Positions 16,245-24,465 of a stretch of 64,000 nt of DNA are shown one piece after another. The translations under genes were made by a program, and so were the position numbers. Positions within the stretch are counted from its first letter, which is position 1. Every line of letters starts with the position of its first letter. The notes beneath the pieces are model-generated. The model was not told where the DNA came from, searched no databases, and saw only the letters and a list, made by a program, of their open reading frames with translations. This stretch comes from UBA1941 sp046329575. GTDB taxonomy: Bacteria; Bacteroidota; Bacteroidia; Chitinophagales; LD1. The stretch covers positions 186,001 through 250,000 of the forward strand of contig JAXLUJ010000006.1 in assembly GCA_046329575.1 (NCBI GenBank), written 5' to 3'.

Positions 16245-17603
16245 TTAAATGATCTCGAAATAGCGTTTCATTTCCCAATCGGTCACCGCCTTAGAAAACT
16301 GCCGCCACTCCCACTCCCGGGTTTGTGTAAAGTGCTGCACAAAAGTTTCTCCAAACAATTCTTTGGCAATTTTCGAATCGCGCATTTTCACCGTAGCCTC
16401 GTGCAGATTCTTTGGAAATTTTCCGTAGCGCTCTTCACGATAGCCATTGCCCAAAACCGCAGGCTGCTTCAGTTGCAATTTATGCTTCACACCATATAAA
16501 CCTGCGGCCAAACAAGCCGCCATAGCCAGATAGGGATTACTGTCGCTACCTACCACTCTGGTTTCCAGCCGCGATGATTTGCTACCGCCAGGAAGCGCCC
16601 GTAAAGCCACCGTACGGTTATCTACGCTCCAGGTGACCGTAGTGGGCGCCCACGCTCCTTCTACCAAACGTTTATAGGAATTTACCGTTGGCGCTACCAT
16701 AGGTAAAATTTCGGGAAGGCAATAGAGTTGTCCGGCCAGATAGCTCCTGAACACCGCACTCATTTTGAGTGGATCTTTATCATCGTGAAAAAGGTTTTTC
16801 GAACCTTTTTTATCCCACAAACTTTGGTGCACATGGCCGCTGCAACCGGGTAAATTTTCAGATATCTTGGCCATGAATGTGGCGATAATGCCATAATGAT
16901 ATCCAATTTCTTTAGCTGCGGTTTTGAACAACACAGCGCGGTCAGCAGCTTCCAGCGGTGCCGAATAGGTGATGGCCGCTTCATAAACTCCCGGACCGGT
17001 TTCGGTATGCAAACCTTCCAATGGTATGCCGAAATTTTTCATTCCATCGAACAACGCATTGAAATAATCGTTGCGGTAAGTGCTGCGTAATATAGAATAG
17101 CCAAACATTCCCGGAGTGAGCGGTTGCAATTTTTGGAAGTTTTTTTCCTGAAGGCTCTGAGGGGTTTCTTCAAAATTGAACCATTCAAATTCCTGCGAAA
17201 AGCAAGTGGTGTAGCCGGCTTTATCGGCCTGAGCAATGATTTTTTTCAGCAATTGGCGCGGACAAATTTCAAGCGGTTGCTCCCCGCCTGAAATAAATTC
17301 GCCCAAAAAGAATGGCACATCGTTTTCCCAAGGAATCTTGCGAAAAGTGGAAAGATCGATTCGAGCCTTGGCATCAGGATAACCACTGTGCCATCCGGTA
17401 AACGACGCATTATCGTAAGCTACATCGGCAGCGTCCCACCCAAAAACCACATCACAAAATCCAAAATCGGAATTCGCTACAGAAAGAAATTTTTCTGCGC
17501 TCATGTACTTTCCCCGCAGCACGCCATCTATATCGGTAATGGCTACTTTTACTTTCCCCGATGGATGTTTGGCTACGTAATCCAGAATCTGTTTGGTTGT
17601 CAT
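16245..17603 (-). CDS. Glutamine-synthetase-family gamma-glutamyl-amine ligase
   Basis: The 452-residue protein belongs to the GlnA superfamily but not to GlnA proper. The N-terminus reads KVKVAITDIDGVLRGKYMSAEKF, as in PuuA, GlnA3/GlnA4 and IpuC type ligases that join glutamate to an amine using ATP. ATP/metal-site elements include SQEFEWFNFEE, HTETGPGVYEAAITYSAPLEAAD, SGHVHQSLWD and SSRLETRVVGSDSNPYLAMAA. Substrates in the family include putrescine, ethanolamine and isopropylamine. Here the neighbours (APC permease, alcohol and aldehyde dehydrogenases, C26 hydrolase) point to an amino alcohol. ATG 17603 is chosen; the frame extends to 17681 without family similarity. Confidence 0.88.
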   Translation of the reverse strand: MTTKQILDYVAKHPSGKVKVAITDIDGVLRGKYMSAEKFLSVANSDFGFCDVVFGWDAADVAYDNASFTGWHSGYPDAKARIDLSTFRKIPWENDVPFFLGEFISGGEQPLEICPRQLLKKIIAQADKAGYTTCFSQEFEWFNFEETPQSLQEKNFQKLQPLTPGMFGYSILRSTYRNDYFNALFDGMKNFGIPLEGLHTETGPGVYEAAITYSAPLEAADRAVLFKTAAKEIGYHYGIIATFMAKISENLPGCSGHVHQSLWDKKGSKNLFHDDKDPLKMSAVFRSYLAGQLYCLPEILPMVAPTVNSYKRLVEGAWAPTTVTWSVDNRTVALRALPGGSKSSRLETRVVGSDSNPYLAMAACLAAGLYGVKHKLQLKQPAVLGNGYREERYGKFPKNLHEATVKMRDSKIAKELFGETFVQHFTQTREWEWRQFSKAVTDWEMKRYFEII

Positions 17604-17655
17604 ATCGCTAAGTTTCTTTTGCAAGTTCAGGAATCTAATTATGAAAATTGATGTA

Positions 17656-18954
17656 TTATTTAAACAACTTAAACACCACAAAACTCACGGCCAGCAATCC
17701 AAAGAAAAGCAACGCCAGAAAAGCGTTATACCAGGCCAAGGCAATTACGGCTACAACCGCAATACTAAGAGCAATTAATGGTAGAATAGGATAGAACGGC
17801 ACCCTAAAAGGCCGTTCCAGATCGGGTTCGGTACTGCGTAATTTGATTATAGAAAGACAGGAAAATATGTAGAGCAGCAGCGCACCAAACACGCTGAGTG
17901 TAATAATATCGCCGGTGCGTTTGGTGAATAGCGCTACAATGCCTATGGCCATATTGAACACCAGGGCGTAATGTGGCGTTTGAAAGCGAGGGTGCACTTT
18001 TCCCAGTTGGGATGGGAAATGTTTGGTACGGCCAAACTCATAAGTGGCGCGGCCTGCAGCCAACAGCAATCCATTGAACGAGGCCAGAAAGCCAAACAGA
18101 CCGATGCTTACCAGCAGATGATACATTAAACCTCCCTCGCCGGTGATTTGCGCCAACGCCATGGGCAGTGGCGAATCACTTACGGCACCATTCTTATCAT
18201 AAACAACTTTTTCCCAACCGCCGATTCCTACGGAAGCCGCAAACGTAATCGTAGCCAGAATTCCCAATGTGATCATACTATAAGCAAACCCTTTGGTGAT
18301 ATTTTTTTGCGGATCAATCGTCTCTTCTGCCACATTCGCCAATCCTTCCATTCCCAAAAAGAACCAGATTGCAAAAGGTATGGCGGCAAATATGCCCGGA
18401 ATGCCATGTGGCAGCGGATTTTGCACGATATGCCGCCATTCAAAATGCGGTAAAGTGAGCGATGCATACAAGCTCAACTCCCCTACAGCAATAAGGGTAA
18501 CCACCAGTTCCAGCATAGCGGAAAGGTGGACGCCAAGCACATTCACCGTAGTGAAAAAAAAGTAAGCGATTACCGCAAAATACAATTGATCAACAGCCGG
18601 AAAAAGCAAGTGAAAGTAAGCGCCAATGCCCAGCGCAATGGCCGGAGGGGCAAACACAAATTCGATCCACTGCGCCATACCTGCTATAAAACCTACATCT
18701 TTTCCAAAAGCCCGCGCGGCATAGTCGAACGCGCCACCGGCCTTTGGTATGGCACAGGCCAGTTCAGAATACGAAAGTGAAAAAGTGATGTACATCACCA
18801 GAATAAAAAAAGTGGCAATGGCCAGGCCCAGCGTTCCGCCTTTATCAAGCCCAATATTCCAGCCGAAATACATGCCGCTGATTACATAGCCCACGCCCAG
18901 TCCCCACAACATGAGTGGAGTAAGCGTTCGTTTCAACCCCTGCGTTTCGCTCAT
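17656..18954 (-). CDS. APC-superfamily amine/amino acid permease
   Basis: This 432-residue protein has twelve hydrophobic segments. It opens LKRTLTPLMLWGLGVGYVISGMYFGWNIGL and has SYSELACAIPKAGGAFDYAARAFGKDVGFIAGMAQWIEFVFAPPA, which resembles the ethanolamine permease branch of the APC family. The C-terminal end RSTEPDLERPFRVPFYPILP is typical of APC carriers. It is first in line of a minus-strand operon: permease, glutamyl ligase, Fe-alcohol dehydrogenase. The specificity call (ethanolamine or a related amine) rests on the N-terminal resemblance and on the neighbours. Confidence 0.85.
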   Translation of the reverse strand: MSETQGLKRTLTPLMLWGLGVGYVISGMYFGWNIGLDKGGTLGLAIATFFILVMYITFSLSYSELACAIPKAGGAFDYAARAFGKDVGFIAGMAQWIEFVFAPPAIALGIGAYFHLLFPAVDQLYFAVIAYFFFTTVNVLGVHLSAMLELVVTLIAVGELSLYASLTLPHFEWRHIVQNPLPHGIPGIFAAIPFAIWFFLGMEGLANVAEETIDPQKNITKGFAYSMITLGILATITFAASVGIGGWEKVVYDKNGAVSDSPLPMALAQITGEGGLMYHLLVSIGLFGFLASFNGLLLAAGRATYEFGRTKHFPSQLGKVHPRFQTPHYALVFNMAIGIVALFTKRTGDIITLSVFGALLLYIFSCLSIIKLRSTEPDLERPFRVPFYPILPLIALSIAVVAVIALAWYNAFLALLFFGLLAVSFVVFKLFK

Positions 18955-19043
18955 GTAGTGAATGTAAAATTATTTTTTGCCGAATAGAGCGATGGCCGCA
19001 CAGTTCATTAAACTTTCAATTATATTCACCTTACGCAAATCAG

Positions 19044-20489
19044 ATGGAAATGGAAGCAACAATGGCACCGCCGGTACACACCAGCGCTAATACCGATATA
19101 AAAGAAGTGAAACGCCTGTACGACCTGCAAAGGTCTAACCTGCAAAATCTGAAAAACGAACGGATAGCCGATCGGGTTTCTAAGATTGAAAAATTGCAAA
19201 AGGCAGTGCTGGCCAACCGCGAAAAAATTGAAAAGGCGCTGTATGATGATTTCCGCAAACCGGCAATTCACACTGCCTTCAGCGAAATTTATCCCGTTGT
19301 GGCCGACTGCCGGACCTATCGCGCCAATTTGCATCAATGGGCCGAACCGGAAGAAATTGATGTACCGCTGGTATTCACCGGAACAACAGCAAAACTGGTT
19401 TATGAACCCAAAGGCCATTGCCTCATCCTTTCGCCGTGGAATTACCCGTTCCAAATTCCGGTACGGGCCCTCATCAGCGCCGTTGCGGCCGGCAATGCGG
19501 TGTTGCTGAAACCATCGGAGTTTACACCACATACTGCCGAAATTTTAAAACTGATTCTAAAAGAAGTATTTTCTGAGAACGAGGTAGCAGTAATCACCGG
19601 CGATCTTTCGGTTTCTCAGGCCGTGCTGGATATGCGTTTCGATCATATCCACTTTACAGGAAGCCCGGCCATAGGAAAGCAGATCATGAAAAAAGCTGCC
19701 GAAACGCTTACCAGTGTTACCCTCGAATTGGGTGGAAAATCGCCATTCATTATCGACGAAACCGCTAACCTGCAAAAGGCTGCGCGAAACATCGTTTTTA
19801 GCAAGTATATGAATAACGGCCAAACCTGCATTGCTGCCGATTACATTTTGGTGAAAGAAGAAGTGAAGGATGCATTTGTTACCGCCCTGCAAAAAGAAAT
19901 CACCAAATCGTTTGGCGCCGATCCTAAAACGTCGTCGGCTTATTGCCGTATGGTGAATGCCAAACACCATGCTCGTGTTGCAAAACTGATGGAAGATGCC
20001 ATTCTGAAAGGCGCAAAAATTGAAGCCGGCGGACAAACCGACATCGCAGAAAATTATATTGCACCAACCATTCTCACCAACGTAACAGCCGATATGCTGC
20101 TGATGCAGGAAGAAATTTTTGGTCCGGTGCTGCCGGTGCTCGGTTTCAAAACCATTGAAGAAGCCATAAACCTGGTTAACGCGGGCGAAAAACCTTTGGC
20201 GCTGTATATTTTCAGCAAGCGGAACAGCGCGCAGCAATATATCATTAACAACACTACGTCCGGAGCGGTTTGCATTAATGATTCTATGATTCAGAACAGC
20301 TATGCCGGTTTGCCGTTTGGCGGCGTCAACAATTCCGGAATTGGCAAAAGTTATGGCATTTGGGGCTTTAAAGATTTCAGTAACGAAAAACCGGTGGTGA
20401 AAGCCTACATTCCGCCTACTGATTTGCTAACCCCGCCCTACAATAAAATGAGCGAAACACTGGTGAACGCCATGCTTCGTTTTTTATAG
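19044..20489 (+). CDS. Aldehyde dehydrogenase (ALDH3-like)
   Basis: The 481-residue NAD(P)-dependent aldehyde dehydrogenase has ILSPWNYPFQIPV and LKPSEFTPHTAEIL. Its catalytic Glu is about 228 in TLELGGKSP, and its catalytic Cys is about 262 in NNGQTCIAADYIL. The C-terminal PFGGVNNSGIGKSYGIWGFKDFS is typical of class 3 enzymes. It is divergent from the permease-ligase-alcohol dehydrogenase operon with 89 bases between. It would oxidise the aldehyde made by that alcohol dehydrogenase. This is inference; class 3 enzymes also take fatty aldehydes. Confidence 0.93.
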   Translation: MEMEATMAPPVHTSANTDIKEVKRLYDLQRSNLQNLKNERIADRVSKIEKLQKAVLANREKIEKALYDDFRKPAIHTAFSEIYPVVADCRTYRANLHQWAEPEEIDVPLVFTGTTAKLVYEPKGHCLILSPWNYPFQIPVRALISAVAAGNAVLLKPSEFTPHTAEILKLILKEVFSENEVAVITGDLSVSQAVLDMRFDHIHFTGSPAIGKQIMKKAAETLTSVTLELGGKSPFIIDETANLQKAARNIVFSKYMNNGQTCIAADYILVKEEVKDAFVTALQKEITKSFGADPKTSSAYCRMVNAKHHARVAKLMEDAILKGAKIEAGGQTDIAENYIAPTILTNVTADMLLMQEEIFGPVLPVLGFKTIEEAINLVNAGEKPLALYIFSKRNSAQQYIINNTTSGAVCINDSMIQNSYAGLPFGGVNNSGIGKSYGIWGFKDFSNEKPVVKAYIPPTDLLTPPYNKMSETLVNAMLRFL

Positions 20490-20525
20490 AACGAAATTCC
20501 TATTATTACGAATTCAATTGATTCG

Positions 20526-20978
20526 ATGAAAAATTTTGTTGCGATATTCTTTGTTCTTCTTGCATTGGCAGGGGCTACATCTTGTAAAAAGACGAGCGAG
20601 ATGGCTATTTCAGAACCCATTACTATTGTAACTCCTGATTCTAATTTCATCAGGCTGCTGCCCGGCCGCGATCAGCCGCTGGACATTCGTTTCACTACCG
20701 ATCGTCCCATTCAATTTGTAAAAGGCATGTATGAAATCGACAGCGTAGAAATTCCCGGCCATGTTTATACGTTTCCTGATACGTTGTTCTACACTATTCT
20801 CGACTCGGTGGGCGTAACCACCAAAGTGAACAAATACCAATACACCGGAACATTCCATGTGCCTGATACGCTTTTGGGCGAAGAAATTATTCGCTTCCGC
20901 ATTAGCATGCAAGCTAAGAACGATGCGGCTTCCAGCACCATCAACTATCAGAAGGAATTCAAGATTGGAGTAAAATAG
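20526..20978 (+). CDS. Small lipoprotein of unknown function
   Basis: The 150-residue protein has a lipoprotein signal peptide (MKNFVAIFFVLLALAGATSC, lipobox ATSC). A single beta-rich domain follows (PGRDQPLDIRFTTDRPIQFVKGMYEIDSVEIPGHVYTF), ending in FRISMQAKNDAASSTINYQKEFKIGVK. The pattern is that of a small Ig-like adhesion or ligand fold, but I do not recognise the family. It follows the aldehyde dehydrogenase by 36 bases on the same strand. Confidence 0.65.
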   Translation: MKNFVAIFFVLLALAGATSCKKTSEMAISEPITIVTPDSNFIRLLPGRDQPLDIRFTTDRPIQFVKGMYEIDSVEIPGHVYTFPDTLFYTILDSVGVTTKVNKYQYTGTFHVPDTLLGEEIIRFRISMQAKNDAASSTINYQKEFKIGVK

Positions 20979-21200
20979 TTATAAGTTATAAGTGGAAAAT
21001 TGAAAGTAAAATTGAAGTGGCTGAGATTTTGCCAATCGTCCATTTTACATTTTCAACTTTCAACTTTTAATTTAATGGCGGCACCCGCGCTCTACGTTCC
21101 AATCTTTTTGCGCGGCCACTGATTCATTACTTCCGAGGTTGCGGAATGCCGCGCAAAAAGGATTTCCACTTCGATCGCTGCCGCGGTTGGTCACAAAACG
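20979..21200. repeat. Micro-repeat hairpin plus GC-rich element
   Basis: From 20979 a left arm (AGTTATAAGTTATAAGTGG, AAATTGAAAGTAAAATTG) faces a right arm (CATTTTACATTTTCAACTTT, CAACTTTTAATTT) ending near 21075, so a hairpin of about 40 bp arms is possible. Next comes a GC-rich element (GGCGGCACCCGCGC to CGATCGCTGCCGCGG). Read on the minus strand it begins CCGCGGCAGCGATCGAAGTG and ends GCGCGGGTGCCGC, matching both ends of the element at 24254-24363. It also contains an inner inverted pair TTTTTGCGCGGC and GCCGCGCAAAAA. Confidence 0.65.
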
Positions 21201-21286
21201 GAAAGGTCAAATCACGCATAAAATCACCGGCATTTTCTTTTCCGGTTATTTCCATGAGAATTGCTACTTTTTCGCATTGATTGAAC

Positions 21287-22003
21287 ATGGAAAAAAAGCT
21301 ACGCATCGGCCTCACCTTTTCTGAAACGCGCTACGAAAATTATCCGAAATGGCTACTGGAAGATCCGCGGGTGGAACTGGTGGAACTGCATTGGAAAAAT
21401 CACAATGATGATGAAATTTGGGAAGCCGTGGAAAGCTGCGATGGCCTGGTTTTGAGCGGCGGCGTGGATATTCACCCGCAATTTTACGACAATGAAAATC
21501 TCACCTTTCCCAATGGTGATGGTAACTTCAACACCGAACGCGATGAATTTGAAATGCATGTTTTTGAAACGGCCCTCAATTTTCACTTGCCGGTGCTGGC
21601 CATTTGCAGAGGATTGCAATTAGTGAACGTGGCCCTGGGCGGCGATTTAATTCAGGATCTGGAAGCGGCAGGCAAGAAAAACCACCGGAGGATAAACAAC
21701 ACCGATGATCGTCATGCCATAACTATTGAAAACGAAAGTTTATTGTTGGCTATTGCAGGTTCACCAACAGGTGAAGTAAACGGCGCACATCATCAGGCTA
21801 CCGGCCTTATAAGTGAAGAACTCACCCCTACGGCATGGTCGGCCGATGGCGTAGTAGAAGCGCTGGAATGGAAGGACAAAGCCGGCGCAAACTGGCTGCT
21901 GGCGGTGCAATGGCATCCGGAACGCATGATGGATAAGGATTCCAATCCACTTTCCAAAAATATCAGAGAGGCCTTCTTAAATGAAGCGATGAAACATGAA
22001 TAA
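21287..22003 (+). CDS. Peptidase C26 gamma-glutamyl hydrolase (PuuD-like)
   Basis: This class-I glutamine-amidotransferase-like hydrolase has 238 residues. DGLVLSGGVDIHPQFY is typical of PuuD. The nucleophile elbow is LAICRGLQLVN (Cys), and the His/Glu pair is in AVQWHPERMMD. PuuD enzymes cut gamma-glutamyl amides of amino acids such as gamma-glutamyl-GABA. Next to a glutamyl ligase, alcohol dehydrogenase and aldehyde dehydrogenase, the expected substrate here is gamma-glutamyl-glycine or a homologue (inference). The start is ATG 21287; an upstream in-frame TTG at 21281 is less likely. It overlaps the histidine-kinase gene by 8 bases. Confidence 0.88.
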   Translation: MEKKLRIGLTFSETRYENYPKWLLEDPRVELVELHWKNHNDDEIWEAVESCDGLVLSGGVDIHPQFYDNENLTFPNGDGNFNTERDEFEMHVFETALNFHLPVLAICRGLQLVNVALGGDLIQDLEAAGKKNHRRINNTDDRHAITIENESLLLAIAGSPTGEVNGAHHQATGLISEELTPTAWSADGVVEALEWKDKAGANWLLAVQWHPERMMDKDSNPLSKNIREAFLNEAMKHE

Positions 22004-22673
22004 CTTCCATTTGTATTTGGATGTTGCTGCGTTTATCGCACTTATTTTTGCGTTGTTCCTTTTCTACAAACAAAAAAAAGTTCAAAGTGGCGATGCGGCT
22101 CGTTTGCAGCAGGAATTGAACTTGTTGCAATCGCAAATCAATCCGCATTTTTTGTTCAACACATTGAACAGCATTTACGCATTGGCATTAAAAAAAAGCG
22201 ACAGCGCTCCTCAGGCGGTGCTGAAGCTATCGTCGCTAATGCGCTACACTATTACCGATGCGCGCCAACAGTTAGTTGCGGTGGAAACCGAAGTAAAACA
22301 ACTTCAGGCTTACATTGATTTGCAGCGGCTGCGATTAAATGCCAATACCGAAGTGAAATTTGAAGTAAGCGGCGTAACGCATCAAATGATAGCGCCGGTG
22401 TTGTTACTGCCTTTCGTGGAAAACGCCTTCAAGTATGGCGCTGCCGCAGTAGAACAAACTACAATTGCCATAACATTGAAAATGGAACCCGATGGATTGC
22501 ACTTTACCTGCTGGAACCGCATTTTTGACAATCCCGAAGTGCGAAAAGAAAGTTCCGGCCTGGGCATCGAAAATGTGAAGCGGCGCCTGGAGTTGCTTTA
22601 TGCCGGCAAATATCATCTGGATATTCGCCAGATTCCCAGCGATTTTTTTGTAGAATTGAAGATCAATTTATGA
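21996..22673 (+). CDS. LytS-type sensor histidine kinase
   Basis: The 225-residue short membrane kinase has one N-terminal transmembrane helix (VAAFIALIFALFLFY). The His-kinase PF06580 box is LQSQINPHFLFNTLNSIYAL, with the phospho-acceptor His in NPHFLFN. An HATPase region has LLPFVENAFKYG and SSGLGIENVKRRLELLY. No sensor domain is present, so the signal input is unknown. Its start overlaps the C26 hydrolase gene, and its end overlaps the response regulator by 4 bases (ATGA), so the three are co-translated. Confidence 0.9.
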   Translation: MNNFHLYLDVAAFIALIFALFLFYKQKKVQSGDAARLQQELNLLQSQINPHFLFNTLNSIYALALKKSDSAPQAVLKLSSLMRYTITDARQQLVAVETEVKQLQAYIDLQRLRLNANTEVKFEVSGVTHQMIAPVLLLPFVENAFKYGAAAVEQTTIAITLKMEPDGLHFTCWNRIFDNPEVRKESSGLGIENVKRRLELLYAGKYHLDIRQIPSDFFVELKINL

Positions 22674-23359
22674 TTAAATGCGTTGCCATTGACGACGAAC
22701 CGCTGGCGCTGGAACTGATGCGTGAGCATATCAGTTCTAAACCCAGTATTGAACTGATTGCTACTTTTAATAATCCAATTGAAGGCCGCGACTTTTTAAG
22801 GGACCATAAAGTGGATCTGCTTTTCCTGGACATTCAAATGCCGGGCATGACGGGAATCGAACTTTTGAAATCGATTAATGCTCCGGAAGCAGTGATTTTC
22901 ACTACCGCTTATCCGCAGTATGCAGTTACCGGCTATGAACTGAATGCGCTGGACTTCCTGCTTAAGCCCATTGAACCGGAACGATTTGAAAAGGCCGTAA
23001 CCAAGGCGCTTCAGTATTTTCAATACACCCGTCAGCTCAGCGGCCGCGAGTTCATATTTGTGAAAAGTGAATATCAGCTCATGAAGATTGATGTGGGTGA
23101 TATCCGGTACATTGAAGGCCTGGACGATTATGTGAAAATTTACGTACAGGGTCCACGGCCGATACTTTCGCACATTACTATGAAGGCGTTGCACGAAAAA
23201 TTGCCTAAAGAAAATTTCATAAGGGTGCACCGGTCTTTTATAGTGCCGCTGAGCAAGATCGAATCGGTGCGCAACAAAAAAATCAGAATCGGTGAGAAAG
23301 AAATTCCTTTGGGAGAAAGTTATCAGGAAGAATTTATGCGCATTTTCATGAAAGGCTGA
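22670..23359 (+). CDS. LytTR-family response regulator
   Basis: The 229-residue protein has a receiver domain with the acidic pair IDDEP, the phospho-acceptor Asp in LLFLDIQMPGMTG (near 56), and KPIEPERFEKAV at its end. It is followed by a LytTR DNA-binding domain (FIFVKSEYQLMKIDVGDIRYIEGLDDYVKIYV and FIRVHRSFIVPLSKIESV). It is the partner of the preceding LytS-type kinase. Target genes are unknown; the coupling to the hydrolase gene suggests a link with the amine pathway, but such pairs are common and the link is only positional. Confidence 0.93.
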   Translation: MIKCVAIDDEPLALELMREHISSKPSIELIATFNNPIEGRDFLRDHKVDLLFLDIQMPGMTGIELLKSINAPEAVIFTTAYPQYAVTGYELNALDFLLKPIEPERFEKAVTKALQYFQYTRQLSGREFIFVKSEYQLMKIDVGDIRYIEGLDDYVKIYVQGPRPILSHITMKALHEKLPKENFIRVHRSFIVPLSKIESVRNKKIRIGEKEIPLGESYQEEFMRIFMKG

Positions 23360-23389
23360 CTTATTTCGGAAGTTGTAGGGCTTAGTTGT

Positions 23390-23397
23390 TATTTTTG
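23390..23397 (+). promoter_or_regulatory. -7 box TATTTTTG
   Basis: This is an exact TAnnTTTG match ending 5 bases before the ATG at 23402, which again implies a leaderless or very short leader. Confidence 0.45.
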
Positions 23398-23401
23398 TGC
23401 T

Positions 23402-24181
23402 ATGATTAAAAATATACTGCCTTTAGTTGCAGTGCTCCTATTTGGTTGCAACCATCAGCCGGCTACACCACCGGCAGCGAACCTTCACTTCACTACTAAA
23501 ACCATTATAAAGAGTACGGGACCTTGCAAAGACTCGGTATCGGTTTGTGCCAAAGTAACTTTTGAATTTCCGGTGTTTGAAGGCGAAGATGCCGATAGTT
23601 TAAATGCTTTGGTGGCTTTAAAGATGGGCGCCGGATATCTCGACACGCTTCACCATAGTAACTACAAGGAAGTAGCAGAACAATTCCTTAGTAGCTATGA
23701 TACTATTTTAAAGCAGATGACTGATTATACGCTGCCTTGGGAATGGACGAAGAAGGTGGAAGTGTTTTCGCAATCAAATGGCCTGATAACGTTGCACGTT
23801 TATAATTACGATTTTGCAGGTGGCAATCACGGAAATGAGTATAACGAATATCTTCACTACGATTTGTTGCAACATCGTTCGTTGCATTATACCGATGTGA
23901 TTGAAACCGGGAAAAGCACCGCTTTTACTGCTATTGCCGAAAATATTTTTCGGGAGAATTTTCATTTAAAAAAGGATGAGCCCCTGGATAGCGTGGGATT
24001 TTTCTTTGACGAAGGAAAGTTCACCCTTCCTGAAAACTATTGGTTTACCGACACCGGAATTGTTTTTCATTATAACGATTATGAATTGCGATCGCATGCC
24101 GAAGGTCCTTATGATTTAATGATTCCATATGATGCCTTCGATTCGTTGCGAAAAAAGGCAGCGCCCGAAAAAAATTCCTGA
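23402..24181 (+). CDS. DUF3298/RsiV-like lipoprotein
   Basis: The 259-residue protein starts with a lipoprotein signal (MIKNILPLVAVLLFGC, lipobox LFGC). An N-terminal DUF4163-like part (KDSVSVCAKVTFEFPVFEG) is followed by a DUF3298 domain (NEYLHYDLLQHRSLHYTDVIETG, GFFFDEGKFTLPENYWFTDTGIVFHYNDYELRSHAEGPYDLMIPY). RsiV-type anti-sigma factors and many envelope proteins share this fold, and some bind lysozyme. The exact role is not known. It is followed by a repeat cluster and a convergent gene. Confidence 0.78.
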   Translation: MIKNILPLVAVLLFGCNHQPATPPAANLHFTTKTIIKSTGPCKDSVSVCAKVTFEFPVFEGEDADSLNALVALKMGAGYLDTLHHSNYKEVAEQFLSSYDTILKQMTDYTLPWEWTKKVEVFSQSNGLITLHVYNYDFAGGNHGNEYNEYLHYDLLQHRSLHYTDVIETGKSTAFTAIAENIFRENFHLKKDEPLDSVGFFFDEGKFTLPENYWFTDTGIVFHYNDYELRSHAEGPYDLMIPYDAFDSLRKKAAPEKNS

Positions 24182-24253
24182 ACTGAGTTTGAGTTCGTTC
24201 ACCTTGCTGTATATACTGGCTTGGTTAGGCGTGAAGAGCAACTTCCGTTTGAT

Positions 24254-24465
24254 GTTGCCCCGCGGCAGCGATTGGAGTGGCGCTCCTGAAAGGAGCGGTG
24301 CGCAGGGAGGAACGACCGGAGCACCGAAGCGATAGCGGAGCCACGCAAAGCGCGGGTGCCGCAAAAATAGTTACAAGTGATAAGTTGAAAGTTACAAATT
24401 TAAAATGCAAAATTTCCAGAAGCTGCGCTTTCCACTTTCATCTCTCATCTCTCATCTCTCCACTC
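24254..24465. repeat. GC-rich intergenic element with flanking micro-repeats
   Basis: The core at about 24257-24363 begins CCGCGGCAGCGATTGGAGTG and ends GCGCGGGTGCCGC. Inside it are a perfect hairpin (GGCGCTCCTGAAAGGAGCGG) and the shared block GCGATAGCGGAGCCACGCAA. Micro-repeats follow (AAGTGATAAGTTGAAAGTTA, then TCATCTCTCATCTCTCATCT). It lies between convergent genes and could end transcription from both sides. Confidence 0.6.
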
